A stretch of 51,151 nucleotides of DNA from Fimbriimonadaceae bacterium (lineage in GTDB: Bacteria > Armatimonadota > Fimbriimonadia > Fimbriimonadales > Fimbriimonadaceae). Made by a program: the position numbers and the translations under genes. Below, piece by piece: positions 7,473 through 15,021 of this stretch. Position 1 is the stretch's first letter, and every line of letters begins with the position of its first letter. The notes under the pieces were generated by a model that ran no database searches, had not been told where the DNA came from, and worked only from the letters and a program-made list of their open reading frames with translations. Location of the stretch: positions 1 through 51,151 of the forward strand of contig JAICWL010000014.1 in the NCBI GenBank assembly GCA_025934835.1, written 5' to 3'.

Positions 7473-8780
7473 TTGCTTCTGCTTTACAACATCCTTCTCA
7501 CCCTGCTTGCACCGGTTTGGGCGCCAATCGTTTATTTGCGCGCTCGGCGGCGGAAAGAGCAGCCGAATTGGTCGCAGCGGCTGGGTAACACGGGCCTCCA
7601 CTACGAAAAGGGGATGCGCCGGATTTGGATTCATGCCGTCTCGGTGGGTGAGGTGGTCGCGGCCTTGCCGATCTTGCGGGCCTTGCGGACTCGGCTGCCT
7701 AGCCACGAGATCGTATTGAGCGTGACCACGAGCAGCGGCCATCAGACGGCTCGCGAGCGCACCGAGGGGCTCGTCGACCACGTCATCTACTTCCCGCTCG
7801 ATGTCGCGCGATTCCAGCTAGCTGCAATGACGCAAGTTCGTCCCGAAGTCACCGCGATCATGGAGACCGAGCTGTGGATGAATTTCGTCTGGGCCTCGTA
7901 CTCGATGAGGTCCGAGACGATGTTGATCAACGGAAGGATCAGCGACCGAAGCTACCCGCGATCAATGCGCATTCGGCCATTTTATGCGGCGCTTTTGGCG
8001 TTCGTCGACCGTTGTCTGATGCAGTCGAAGCTGGATGCCGGGCGGATTGCCTCGCTCGGAGCGAAGGACGTGGAGGTGTTCGGAAACTGCAAGTTCGATG
8101 AGAAGATCGACGGCCTGGACGCAGACCCCGATGCATGGCGTCGTGAGCTGAAGTTGTCTTCCGAGATGCCGGTGATCGTGGTCGGTTCCACCCGAGGTCC
8201 GGAAGAAGAGAGTTTTGTCCTGGAGGCCCTGGCGACCGTCGGATTCTGCAACATCCAAGTCGTGCATGCTCCTCGGCATCTGGAGCGAGCAGAATCGCTT
8301 GCCGATGAGGCCCGACAGGCGGGCGCATTGGTGGGGATGCGGTCGAAGGGCGAGGCTGCCCCATACTTGATCCTCGATACCTACGGCGAACTTGCGGCGG
8401 TGTACTCCACCGCTGACATCGTGATCGTGGGGGGCGGCTTCGAGCCCCTAGGGGGCCAAAACATTATCCAGCCGATGGCTCAGGGCAAGCCGGTGCTGTT
8501 CGGCCAGCACATGCAGAACTTCCGTGACTCGGCTGCGATGGCGTTGGAGTCGGGAGCGGGTTACTCATGCACAAGTCCGCAACAGCTTGCCGATGCAATC
8601 TCGGAGTTGCTCGCGCAGCCACAGAAGCGGCGCGAAATGGGCATGGCTGCAGCGCGGCTGGTTGCCTTGAATAAAGGCGCGAGCGAAAGGTACGCGGACG
8701 CGATTGCGGAGGCCGCCGAGCGTGTCTACCAGGCGGCCGAAAAGCGTCGTGCTAGGCAACGGGCCAAGCTTAGCGGGTGA
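7473..8780 (+). CDS. waaA: 3-deoxy-D-manno-octulosonic acid (Kdo) transferase
   Basis: 435 residues with a TTG start. The N-terminal hydrophobic helix (LLLYNILLTLLAPVWAPIVYL) anchors it at the inner membrane. IHAVSVGEV at about residues 53-61 contains the conserved Glu that acts as base in this GT30 family. EVTAIMETELW and GGGFEPLGGQNIIQP are the other family hallmarks (the latter usually reads GGSFxPxGGHN). The enzyme moves Kdo from CMP-Kdo to lipid A precursor, so the cell very likely makes an LPS-type outer membrane. It lies 11 bases after purC. Its last 11 bases overlap the convergent gene that ends at 8770. Confidence 0.93.
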   Translation: MLLLYNILLTLLAPVWAPIVYLRARRRKEQPNWSQRLGNTGLHYEKGMRRIWIHAVSVGEVVAALPILRALRTRLPSHEIVLSVTTSSGHQTARERTEGLVDHVIYFPLDVARFQLAAMTQVRPEVTAIMETELWMNFVWASYSMRSETMLINGRISDRSYPRSMRIRPFYAALLAFVDRCLMQSKLDAGRIASLGAKDVEVFGNCKFDEKIDGLDADPDAWRRELKLSSEMPVIVVGSTRGPEEESFVLEALATVGFCNIQVVHAPRHLERAESLADEARQAGALVGMRSKGEAAPYLILDTYGELAAVYSTADIVIVGGGFEPLGGQNIIQPMAQGKPVLFGQHMQNFRDSAAMALESGAGYSCTSPQQLADAISELLAQPQKRREMGMAAARLVALNKGASERYADAIAEAAERVYQAAEKRRARQRAKLSG

Positions 8781-9207
8781 AGACGACTTTGCCTTGTCCG
8801 CCGGGTGCGATCAGAGTCATCGACTTTCCGTTCGGCGCTATTTTAATCGTCTGGGCTTTCTCGGTCTTGTTCTTAGCGGACTTGAACGTGATCGTATTGC
8901 CGCTCTGAGTCCAGCTACCATTGTCGCCCTGGTCGCCCTTAGGCTGCTGAGGAGCGCCCGTCACCTTTAACGTGTAGGTTTTGTTGGACTTCAGATCGAG
9001 AAGTAGAACGATATTCCTGACCGTGCCCAGCTGCTGCTCGACCATGGCCTTCTGCTGGGCGGTCAAGTTGGGCGGCAGATGGAGCTTGCTTCGATCGAGT
9101 GAAACGTGGCCCTTCCACGAACCGAGAACGTTTGGAGCAGCGAAAGCAGAAGCTGCCACGATTGTAGCGCTGAACGCTGTCGCCAAAAGGCGTGCGGAGT
9201 ATGTCAC
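8770..9207 (-). CDS. Small secreted protein of unknown function
   Basis: 145 residues with a GTG start and a clear signal peptide (RLLATAFSATIVAASAFA, cleavage expected after AFA). The mature part begins NVLGSWKGHVSLD and continues with alternating strands (TYTLKVTG, NTITFKSAKN, KSMTLIAPGGQGKVVFTR). This is a lipocalin-like small beta-barrel pattern often seen in proteins described only as secreted. A Gln-rich helix with LPPNLTAQQKAMVEQQLG interrupts it. It is probably periplasmic. The stop overlaps the waaA end by 11 bases. No known domain is assigned. Confidence 0.75.
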   Translation of the reverse strand: MTYSARLLATAFSATIVAASAFAAPNVLGSWKGHVSLDRSKLHLPPNLTAQQKAMVEQQLGTVRNIVLLLDLKSNKTYTLKVTGAPQQPKGDQGDNGSWTQSGNTITFKSAKNKTEKAQTIKIAPNGKSMTLIAPGGQGKVVFTR

Positions 9208-9300
9208 GCGGTCTTATATACCCAAGACCAGCCTCAGCGCCGCGCTGATGGCCCCCCAGCGGGCAAGGTATTGCCCCAGGAATCGCTATTTAAGCTGGAC
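9208..9300. promoter_or_regulatory. Intergenic region with two small inverted repeats and an AT-rich box
   Basis: This is the gap between two minus-strand genes. It holds a perfect 6-base repeat TCAGCG-CCG-CGCTGA at 9234-9248 and a second one, GGGCAA-GGTA-TTGCCC, at 9261-9276. Neither is followed by a U-tract, so a factor-independent terminator is not supported. On the minus strand, TATATAAG at about 9212-9219 lies just before the GTG at 9207 and could be a -10 element giving a very short leader. I see no convincing -35. Confidence 0.3.
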
Positions 9301-10044
9301 CTATCTCGTGGTGAGAGGAATGAGCGTGATCTGTGGAGCCTGCGGTCCGACGCCGCTCTCAATCCCGGAGACGATCGTCAAATAGATCTTTCCAGAGTCG
9401 AGCGTCACGTCCTTTTGTGCGTATACGAGCTCCGTTCCGGCTCTTCGCGCGAGCAAAGTCTGGGGTCCGGAATCTATCAGCAGCGTCTGCGAGGAGCCGA
9501 AGGCGATGTTGCCGAGCTTGAATTGCGGGTTCTCGCCGGGGGTCTGGAAATCGATGTTCGGCGTCTCGAAGCCCGGATCACGGTTGAATGCGTGTACGAC
9601 GATGAGCCTAGACTTGTTGCCGTTCGGAATCGACCGGTCGGTCTGGATCTCGGCAAATCTCAGACGTTTGATGTTCTCGGAGCCAAAGCTCTCGAGTCCG
9701 AGCGCGACGATGCAGTAGTTTTGGTTCGCCTGCGGCGTCCAGGCCTCGTCCCAAAGCTGTTCTGTAGACCCGTGCTCTTCAACCGAAAGGTCGTAGTCTT
9801 TGATGTCGACATTGACGAAATCGGGGTTGGAGCCGAGATATGCAAGCTGCGAACCCTTGACCGTGTTGTCGAGGAGGATGTCCAGGGAAGTCGAATCGGG
9901 AGTCGCGTTGAAGAACCTAGCTTGAGGTGTCGACGCCGACACGCCCCCACCACCCGATCCACCGCACCCTGCGGAGCCGAACAGTGCCCCAGCGATGAGC
10001 ATGGCTCCCATTAACCTCAGCATCAAGTTCATCTGTAGTCTCAT
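9301..10044 (-). CDS. DUF4397 domain lipoprotein
   Basis: 247 residues. The N-terminus ends in a lipobox (LFGSAGC, Cys27) followed by a Gly/Ser linker, so it is a lipoprotein. The mature start ARFFNATPDSTSLDILLDNT is the hallmark of DUF4397 (N-A/T-P-D, then D-I/V). The domain recurs through the chain as beta-strands, as in other cell-surface DUF4397 proteins of unknown role. The ATG at 10032 (fifth codon) has GAGGATGAG upstream and may be the true start. It lies 19 bases after the zinc-ribbon gene on the same strand. Confidence 0.8.
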   Translation of the reverse strand: MRLQMNLMLRLMGAMLIAGALFGSAGCGGSGGGGVSASTPQARFFNATPDSTSLDILLDNTVKGSQLAYLGSNPDFVNVDIKDYDLSVEEHGSTEQLWDEAWTPQANQNYCIVALGLESFGSENIKRLRFAEIQTDRSIPNGNKSRLIVVHAFNRDPGFETPNIDFQTPGENPQFKLGNIAFGSSQTLLIDSGPQTLLARRAGTELVYAQKDVTLDSGKIYLTIVSGIESGVGPQAPQITLIPLTTR

Positions 10045-10063
10045 CCTCGCTCTACTTCAAACA

Positions 10064-10345
10064 TCAAGCATGGCTTGTCAAACCGAATTCTTGCCACAAT
10101 TCGGTGCCTATGGCTACATAGCATAGCGGACAGCCGGCCAAGCCGGAACTGCGAATATCTTCGGTTGTCGATCGGCAGAACGGACAAACGTCGGTGGGTG
10201 GCGGATTAGCCGGAAAAGCGCGCGCAAAACCAGGCAAGCCCGGAGCACGTCGCTCAGCGCATTTGTCGCACAGCCTGGCTGATCCGTCGGGCGCCGTGAG
10301 AACGAACTCGGCCGGCCGCCCACAAGCTTCGCAATCGAAGATCAG
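10064..10345 (-). CDS. McsA-like zinc-ribbon protein (CTG start, coupled to ilvE)
   Basis: A 93-residue gene that no ATG/GTG/TTG start would reveal. After the in-frame stop TAG at 10360-10358 the frame runs open to TGA at 10066-10064. The best start is the CTG at 10345-10343, whose last two bases and next base are the TGA stop of ilvE (CTGA overlap). The protein has four CxxC pairs: CEAC, CDKC, CPFC and CPLC. The last two lie in CPFCRSTTEDIRSSGLAGC-PLCY, which follows the McsA pattern of Cys-Pro-x-Cys, Thr, Asp, Gly, Gly-Cys-x-x-Cys-Tyr. It corresponds to the zinc-binding N-terminal part of McsA (activator of the McsB arginine kinase) without the UVR domain. No mcsB, ctsR or clpC is in the window, so its partner is unknown. 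Confidence 0.75.
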   Translation of the reverse strand: MIFDCEACGRPAEFVLTAPDGSARLCDKCAERRAPGLPGFARAFPANPPPTDVCPFCRSTTEDIRSSGLAGCPLCYVAIGTELWQEFGLTSHA

Positions 10346-11214
10346 AACGCGACTCCGCTATGTGTATGTTCGCGGAACTTGCGCATCAGGTCTTGGGTTA
10401 TCTGGCCGGGTGTTCCGCATCCGATCTTACGGCCGTCGAGCGCGACCATCGGAATCACTTCGGCAGCGGTGCCCGTCAGAAACGCCTCGTCGGCGGTGAA
10501 GGCGTCGAATGGAGTCAGGAACGTCTCTTCGAGCGAGTAACCTGCCTCGCGGGCCAGTTCGATAACGCTGTTGCGGGTGATCCCTTCCAAGATGCCGCAG
10601 CTAGGATGCGGCGTGCGAACGACGCCGTCCTTGACAAAGAAAACATTGTCTCCGGTGCACTCGGCGATATATCCCTGATGATTCATCATCAGGCCCTCGC
10701 CCGCTCCGGCCCGATTCGCTTCCTGTTTCGCGAGGATATTGGCGGCGTATCGTCCGATCGCCTTCACACGCGGATCTAGCGCATCGGGCGATATGACTCG
10801 GAACGAAGAGGTGATCACGCTCAACCCGATTTCGTACGCTTCCTCCGGATAGAGCGCCAAGGAAGACACCATCACCATGATGTTCGGAGTTCGAACGATA
10901 TGCTTAGGATCGAGGCCCAAACCTGTACCGCGGGTGACATTCAGCCGGATATAGCCGTTGGCGATGTCTGCTTGGCGGCACACGTCGAGAATCGTCGCCC
11001 TCAAGTCCGCCGGGGTCGTTGTCATCTCGAACCCCATGAACGTACAGCCGTGGAATAGCCTGGCGAGGTGCTCGTCGAGCTTGAATACCTTGCGACCGTA
11101 GATTCGGATCCCTTCGAATAGGCCGTCACCGTATAGGTGGGCGTGATCGGCGACCGAAGTGACCGCGGACTCTAACGGCATGACTTGGCCGTTCAGCCAT
11201 ACCAGCTTGGGCAT
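10342..11214 (-). CDS. ilvE: Branched-chain amino acid aminotransferase (class IV PLP enzyme)
   Basis: 290 residues. It exchanges amino groups between Val/Leu/Ile and 2-oxoglutarate. Fold-type IV features are clear: the N-terminus with HLYGDGLFEGIRIY, the PLP lysine Lys151 in DPRVKAIGRYAANILAKQEA, the EGxGxN-type stretch ECTGDNVFFVKDG, and the phosphate-binding GILEGITRNSVIELA and TGTAAEVIP. The length is typical. A D-amino acid aminotransferase is the main alternative within the class, but the FEGIR and GTAAEVIP stretches favour IlvE. Its TGA overlaps the CTG start of the zinc-ribbon gene. Confidence 0.9.
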   Translation of the reverse strand: MPKLVWLNGQVMPLESAVTSVADHAHLYGDGLFEGIRIYGRKVFKLDEHLARLFHGCTFMGFEMTTTPADLRATILDVCRQADIANGYIRLNVTRGTGLGLDPKHIVRTPNIMVMVSSLALYPEEAYEIGLSVITSSFRVISPDALDPRVKAIGRYAANILAKQEANRAGAGEGLMMNHQGYIAECTGDNVFFVKDGVVRTPHPSCGILEGITRNSVIELAREAGYSLEETFLTPFDAFTADEAFLTGTAAEVIPMVALDGRKIGCGTPGQITQDLMRKFREHTHSGVAF

Positions 11215-11297
11215 AGCTCATTTTACCGCTACATATCACTAGGAACCGTTAGGGCGATCCCGCACGTCTAGTACGCGGTTTTGCATAATAAGACATA

Positions 11298-11316
11298 GGT
11301 TTCTTTCCTGGAAACC
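11298..11316. promoter_or_regulatory. Small inverted repeat upstream of the VanW-family gene
   Basis: GGTTTC and GAAACC are perfect 6-base arms separated by 7 bases, 20 bases before the ATG at 11336. They lie in the 121-base divergent region between ilvE (-) and the VanW gene (+). CATAAT at 11284-11289 just upstream could be a -10 element, but no good -35 is visible. The repeat could be an operator or a 5'-leader hairpin. Function is not shown. Confidence 0.3.
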
Positions 11317-11335
11317 GTATGTATCGACGCAGTTC

Positions 11336-12730
11336 ATGAAGAAGGCTTTTGTTGGCGCATTTTCTACCGTCGCGGGAGTGGGCGTCGTCGCGATGCTTGC
11401 TGCAGCCCGCTATCAGGCCACAATCCGGCCCAACACAACTGTCGGTAAAGTTCCTGTAGGCGGCCTCACGCCCGATGCGGCTGCCAAGCGCGTCCGCGAA
11501 TGGTGGGAAACCGAGAAACGCCAGCCCTTGGTGATCGAGCTTGGGTCGAAGAAGCTTGGTACGCGCACTCCGGGCCAGCTTGGGGTCACGCTCGACGACG
11601 GCGCGACGATAGCCCGGATGCCCATCGTCGATCTCACCGGAGACGTCGCGGCGACCGTAACGCGCGAATCGTATGAGCCTCAAAGCTTCGGTCTTGTGTT
11701 CAAGTCCAACGGTCAAAAGCTGGACGAACTATCGAAGCTGGTCGCACAGGCGATCGGGCCACCGAAACCAGCGCGGGCGCACTGGCGTCACGGCAAGGTC
11801 GTGGCTGTTCCTGAGGTTGGGGTAGCGGAGCTCGATACCTCGGCGCTGCAGGGCGCGGTTGAGGACGCGATAAAGGGAGACCATCTGGTGCACCTGCCTG
11901 TCAAGCAGGCGCCCAAGCAAGTCCCGGACGCAGCCCTGGCCCAGATCCAAGAAGTCGCGAGCCAGTTTACGACGCACTTCTCGACTGGAAAGCGAACCCG
12001 ATGCCACAACATTAGACTCGCCGCGGCCAAATTCGACGGCGTCGTTCTCATGCCGGGCCAGACACTGAGCTTTAACCAGTTCGTCGGCAGGCGAACGATT
12101 CGAGGTGGCTTCGAAGTGGCCGGAGTTTACAAGAACGGCAAACACGACACGGACGTCGGAGGTGGTATCTGCCAAGTCAGCACCACGCTCTACAACGCGC
12201 TGCTGTTCGGCGACTTCAAGATCGTAACTCGATTCAATCACTCGCTGCCGGTGCCTTACGTGCCGCTCGGCCGAGACGCAACCGTGGATTACCCTTCACG
12301 GGACTTGGTGTTCGAGAACAATACCAAGAAGCCGATCGCCGTTGAGTCGGAGTACAGACCGGGCGCGCTTACGTTCCGCATTCTCGGGCAAAAGGATCCC
12401 ACGCGCACGGTCAAGATACTTCAGGGCCCGCGCTCCGAGAGCCGGAACGTTCGCACGGAAACGACCTACGATCCGTCACTTCCAGTCGGCAAGAAGAGAA
12501 TTGTCAGTCGAGGCTCACCCACGCGATCGATTTCTACTTTCCGTGTGGTGTACGAAAACGGGGTGGAGGTTCGCCGAGAGCCGCTGGGCAGGAGCTCCTA
12601 CCTCGGTGGACCGAGGGTAGTCGCGATTGGCACCAAGAAGCCGAAGGATAAACCTGCCGCGCCTCCCGCTGCTACTTCTCCGACCCCAGCACCCCCTCAG
12701 TCGCGTCCTGGCGTAAGTGAACAAGCCTGA
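11336..12730 (+). CDS. VanW family envelope protein with PG_binding_4-like and G5-like domains
   Basis: 464 residues. One N-terminal hydrophobic segment (FVGAFSTVAGVGVVAMLAAA) anchors the protein or exports it. Residues about 40-130 (VPVGGLTPDAAAKRVREWW, PGQLGVTLDD) resemble the PG_binding_4 domain. The VanW core follows at about 210-350, with the signature GGGICQVSTTLYNALL and YPSRDLVFENNT. After it comes a G5-like region (ETTYDPSLPVGKKRIVSRG, STFRVVYENGVEVRREPL), and the tail is Pro/Ala-rich. These are cell-wall-linked domains. VanW is named from a vancomycin cluster but has no shown role in resistance. The last 59 bases overlap the end of the convergent gene. Confidence 0.88.
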   Translation: MKKAFVGAFSTVAGVGVVAMLAAARYQATIRPNTTVGKVPVGGLTPDAAAKRVREWWETEKRQPLVIELGSKKLGTRTPGQLGVTLDDGATIARMPIVDLTGDVAATVTRESYEPQSFGLVFKSNGQKLDELSKLVAQAIGPPKPARAHWRHGKVVAVPEVGVAELDTSALQGAVEDAIKGDHLVHLPVKQAPKQVPDAALAQIQEVASQFTTHFSTGKRTRCHNIRLAAAKFDGVVLMPGQTLSFNQFVGRRTIRGGFEVAGVYKNGKHDTDVGGGICQVSTTLYNALLFGDFKIVTRFNHSLPVPYVPLGRDATVDYPSRDLVFENNTKKPIAVESEYRPGALTFRILGQKDPTRTVKILQGPRSESRNVRTETTYDPSLPVGKKRIVSRGSPTRSISTFRVVYENGVEVRREPLGRSSYLGGPRVVAIGTKKPKDKPAAPPAATSPTPAPPQSRPGVSEQA

Positions 12731-14594
12731 ACTGATTCCCGTCGACGACGACATCGCCGAGCTGTTTGAAATCGTACAGCTTGGCGTTGGGAAATGCTTC
12801 GAGGACGGGAGCCACGACGTACTGCGCTTCGGTCTCGCGGAGAAGCGATACGCGGTCCGAATCACTGATTCGCCCGAAGAAGATACGCTGGAGGTCCGCT
12901 CGTCGGCTCAGGTAGTCGGGAGTTTCGCTCCAGTGGCCGGCGTAGGTGTACACACCCGCCAGACCGCTCAGCACGGGGTTGAGGTCGGGAACGATCGGCG
13001 TCAAGAATGAATCCGGTGCGGGCTTCTCCGTCGTCGGGTCGATCTCCACGCTGGGAACACCCGTGGGTGCAATTGCGACGACTCGGCCAGACTGCTGGTT
13101 TAGGTACCGGAGGATGTTCTGGACGTCTGAGTTCAAATACACCGGCTGGACTGTCGTGTTCGATACGTCCAGGTCGATGAGCTTCTTTTCCCGAACGATC
13201 CAGTAGACCGATGTACCGCCGAGAACGATAACGGCAAGCACGGTCGCCAAATTGCGAAGGCTCCGATCCTGCTTTTGAAGGAGCCACTCGATTCCATACG
13301 CCGACGCGACTGCCCAAGGGATGCTCAGGCCCATGGCGAGCTTCCGCTGGAACAGCGCTGGGAAGTAGATGGCCACCGAGCCGAGAACAGCCCACGAGAG
13401 AAGCAGGTTCCACGTGGGGCTTTCGGTCGACCAGCACGCGACGATGCCCAAAGAAAAAACAAACGTGGCGACCCACGCTGGCGCGCCCATGAAATACCGA
13501 TCGCCTGCGTTCGCGGCCGCGAAAAACAGACAGCCCCAGAGGAGCACGAATCCAGCGAGACCGGCGAGGGCCCGTGGGGGCAGTCCCTTCTCGGTGCGCA
13601 GTTTCCCAAGGAAGCCGATCACGCCCAGGACGACCATCGGCAGATACCCGAAGAACACCTGCCGGAAGTTGGGAGAAAAGGTCTCCGTGGCCGCTCTAGC
13701 TTGGAACACGGGATCGTTCCGAAGCACATAAACGAACCAGAGGGCGGCTGGAATAACCCCGGCAATTATGACCAACACCCGAGCCAGCCAAACTGCCCGG
13801 AACTGCTTTTGAACCAAAGACGAGATGAGCAGCCCAACGAGGATGATTCCCACGAGCAACACGTCGTAGCTGTGGATATTCATCAACACTCCGAACGCGA
13901 CTGCGCCGGGCGCCACCTTGCGCCAATCCTCGCGCGCATCCACCACACATTGGAGCACGTACACGATGAGGCAGAGGCTCACCATGAAGAGGCTGCTGGT
14001 GAGCATCGATGGGAGAACGAAGCCCTCGGGCTGCCAAATGTCCGTGGGAAGCTTGCCGAGCATTGCAGCGGTCAGGAACGAAGGCTCCGGCTTTACAATC
14101 GCTACCCCGAAGTTGTGCCAAACGAGGAAACCCAAGCCGCCGCCGACCAGGCTCAGCGTCAACGCGAGCTTGGTGCAGTACACGTTCGTGGAGAGCCTGC
14201 GCACCAACCTGTAGAGAAGCGCCAGGAACGCACCGCCGAATACCAGACGGGCGAGGTTGGCTGCCGTCGGGATTCCGACGAGCTTGGCGACGAGACCGAG
14301 CGCAAAAAAATACACGTGGACGGTCAAGCTGGGCTGCGGAGCGATCGTAAACCTGTTGTCCATCAACAGGCGACCGTCCATCGCCTGCCGCATCCAGGCC
14401 GCGTAAACCATCTGGTCGTCCGTGCCGAAGACCGATCCGATATACGATGAGCCCGTGGGGCGGCTGAGTAGGGCGTAGATGACCGGCACCGAAGCGAGTA
14501 CGACCGCCACGGCGATAAGCGCGATCAGAAACGTACGCTCGATAGCCCGCCGCTGATCGTCGGACAAATCTTCAGCCAAACGATATGATGCCAA
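12672..14594 (-). CDS. Polytopic membrane protein, GT-C glycosyltransferase-like
   Basis: 640 residues with a TTG start (TTGGCATCATATCGT). About a dozen hydrophobic helices occupy residues 20-485, and a soluble C-terminal domain of about 150 residues probably faces the periplasm. After the first helix, the loop with FGTDDQMVYAAWMRQAMDGRLLM has the acidic pair expected in GT-C enzymes, which use polyprenyl-phosphate sugars. No closer family can be named. The 3' end overlaps the VanW gene by 59 bases on the opposite strand. The upstream small exported protein lies 64 bases away, so it may belong to the DUF4129/DUF4350 transcription unit. Confidence 0.65.
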   Translation of the reverse strand: MASYRLAEDLSDDQRRAIERTFLIALIAVAVVLASVPVIYALLSRPTGSSYIGSVFGTDDQMVYAAWMRQAMDGRLLMDNRFTIAPQPSLTVHVYFFALGLVAKLVGIPTAANLARLVFGGAFLALLYRLVRRLSTNVYCTKLALTLSLVGGGLGFLVWHNFGVAIVKPEPSFLTAAMLGKLPTDIWQPEGFVLPSMLTSSLFMVSLCLIVYVLQCVVDAREDWRKVAPGAVAFGVLMNIHSYDVLLVGIILVGLLISSLVQKQFRAVWLARVLVIIAGVIPAALWFVYVLRNDPVFQARAATETFSPNFRQVFFGYLPMVVLGVIGFLGKLRTEKGLPPRALAGLAGFVLLWGCLFFAAANAGDRYFMGAPAWVATFVFSLGIVACWSTESPTWNLLLSWAVLGSVAIYFPALFQRKLAMGLSIPWAVASAYGIEWLLQKQDRSLRNLATVLAVIVLGGTSVYWIVREKKLIDLDVSNTTVQPVYLNSDVQNILRYLNQQSGRVVAIAPTGVPSVEIDPTTEKPAPDSFLTPIVPDLNPVLSGLAGVYTYAGHWSETPDYLSRRADLQRIFFGRISDSDRVSLLRETEAQYVVAPVLEAFPNAKLYDFKQLGDVVVDGNQFRLVHLRQDATEGVLGSEK

Positions 14595-14658
14595 GATGAA
14601 TATGAATCGCTAAAGCAATTCTCGGCGCAATCGCGTTGGATTGTACCCGCGCGTCAGC

Positions 14659-15021
14659 TTACTTTGGAACCGGGCGGCCCATTTGCCTGTAGATAGATAC
14701 TATCATCTCGGAGTTGTTTCGAGCTTCCTCGTTCTTTGGGTCGAGCTTGAGGGCTTCTCGGTAGAGTCTTAGCGCCTGGCGGTACTTGACCTTCCTATCG
14801 AGCGCAGGCGACAGCATGCTGGCTGTACCGTACCGAACGGTTGAAATAACGTAGTTCTTTTTCGCGGCGCTGCTCGGATGCTTGGTGTATACGGATTTCG
14901 CGTGAGCATACGCAGACCGAATCGCGCGCAGCGTCGAGGCTTCCTGCGCCATTGAGGTTGTCTGAGCGGAGCAAAGACAGCAGGCTAGCGCCAAAGAAAC
15001 CAGTATGAGGACACGATTCAT
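14659..15021 (-). CDS. Small exported protein with a TPR-like motif
   Basis: 120 residues. A signal peptide (RVLILVSLALACCLCSA) precedes a basic helical region. The C-terminal third (YRQALRLYREALKLDPKNEEARNNSEMI) is one clear tetratricopeptide-type repeat. The mature protein is probably periplasmic, and the two Cys near the end of the signal (CCLC) raise the possibility of a lipoprotein. Its ATG overlaps the stop of the DUF4350 gene (15018-15021), so translation is coupled. This supports a role in the same membrane system, perhaps as a binding partner. Confidence 0.75.
   Translation of the reverse strand: MNRVLILVSLALACCLCSAQTTSMAQEASTLRAIRSAYAHAKSVYTKHPSSAAKKNYVISTVRYGTASMLSPALDRKVKYRQALRLYREALKLDPKNEEARNNSEMIVSIYRQMGRPVPK

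Noticed and set aside
11336..12730. VanW as a vancomycin-resistance gene
   Set aside because: There is no vanHAX or ligase nearby. VanW/G5 proteins are common in bacteria without glycopeptide resistance.
13275..14450. A 391-codon plus-strand frame opposite the GT-C-like membrane gene
   Set aside because: Extremely rich in Glu, His, Arg and Gln without structure, which is the expected antisense of a hydrophobic membrane protein.
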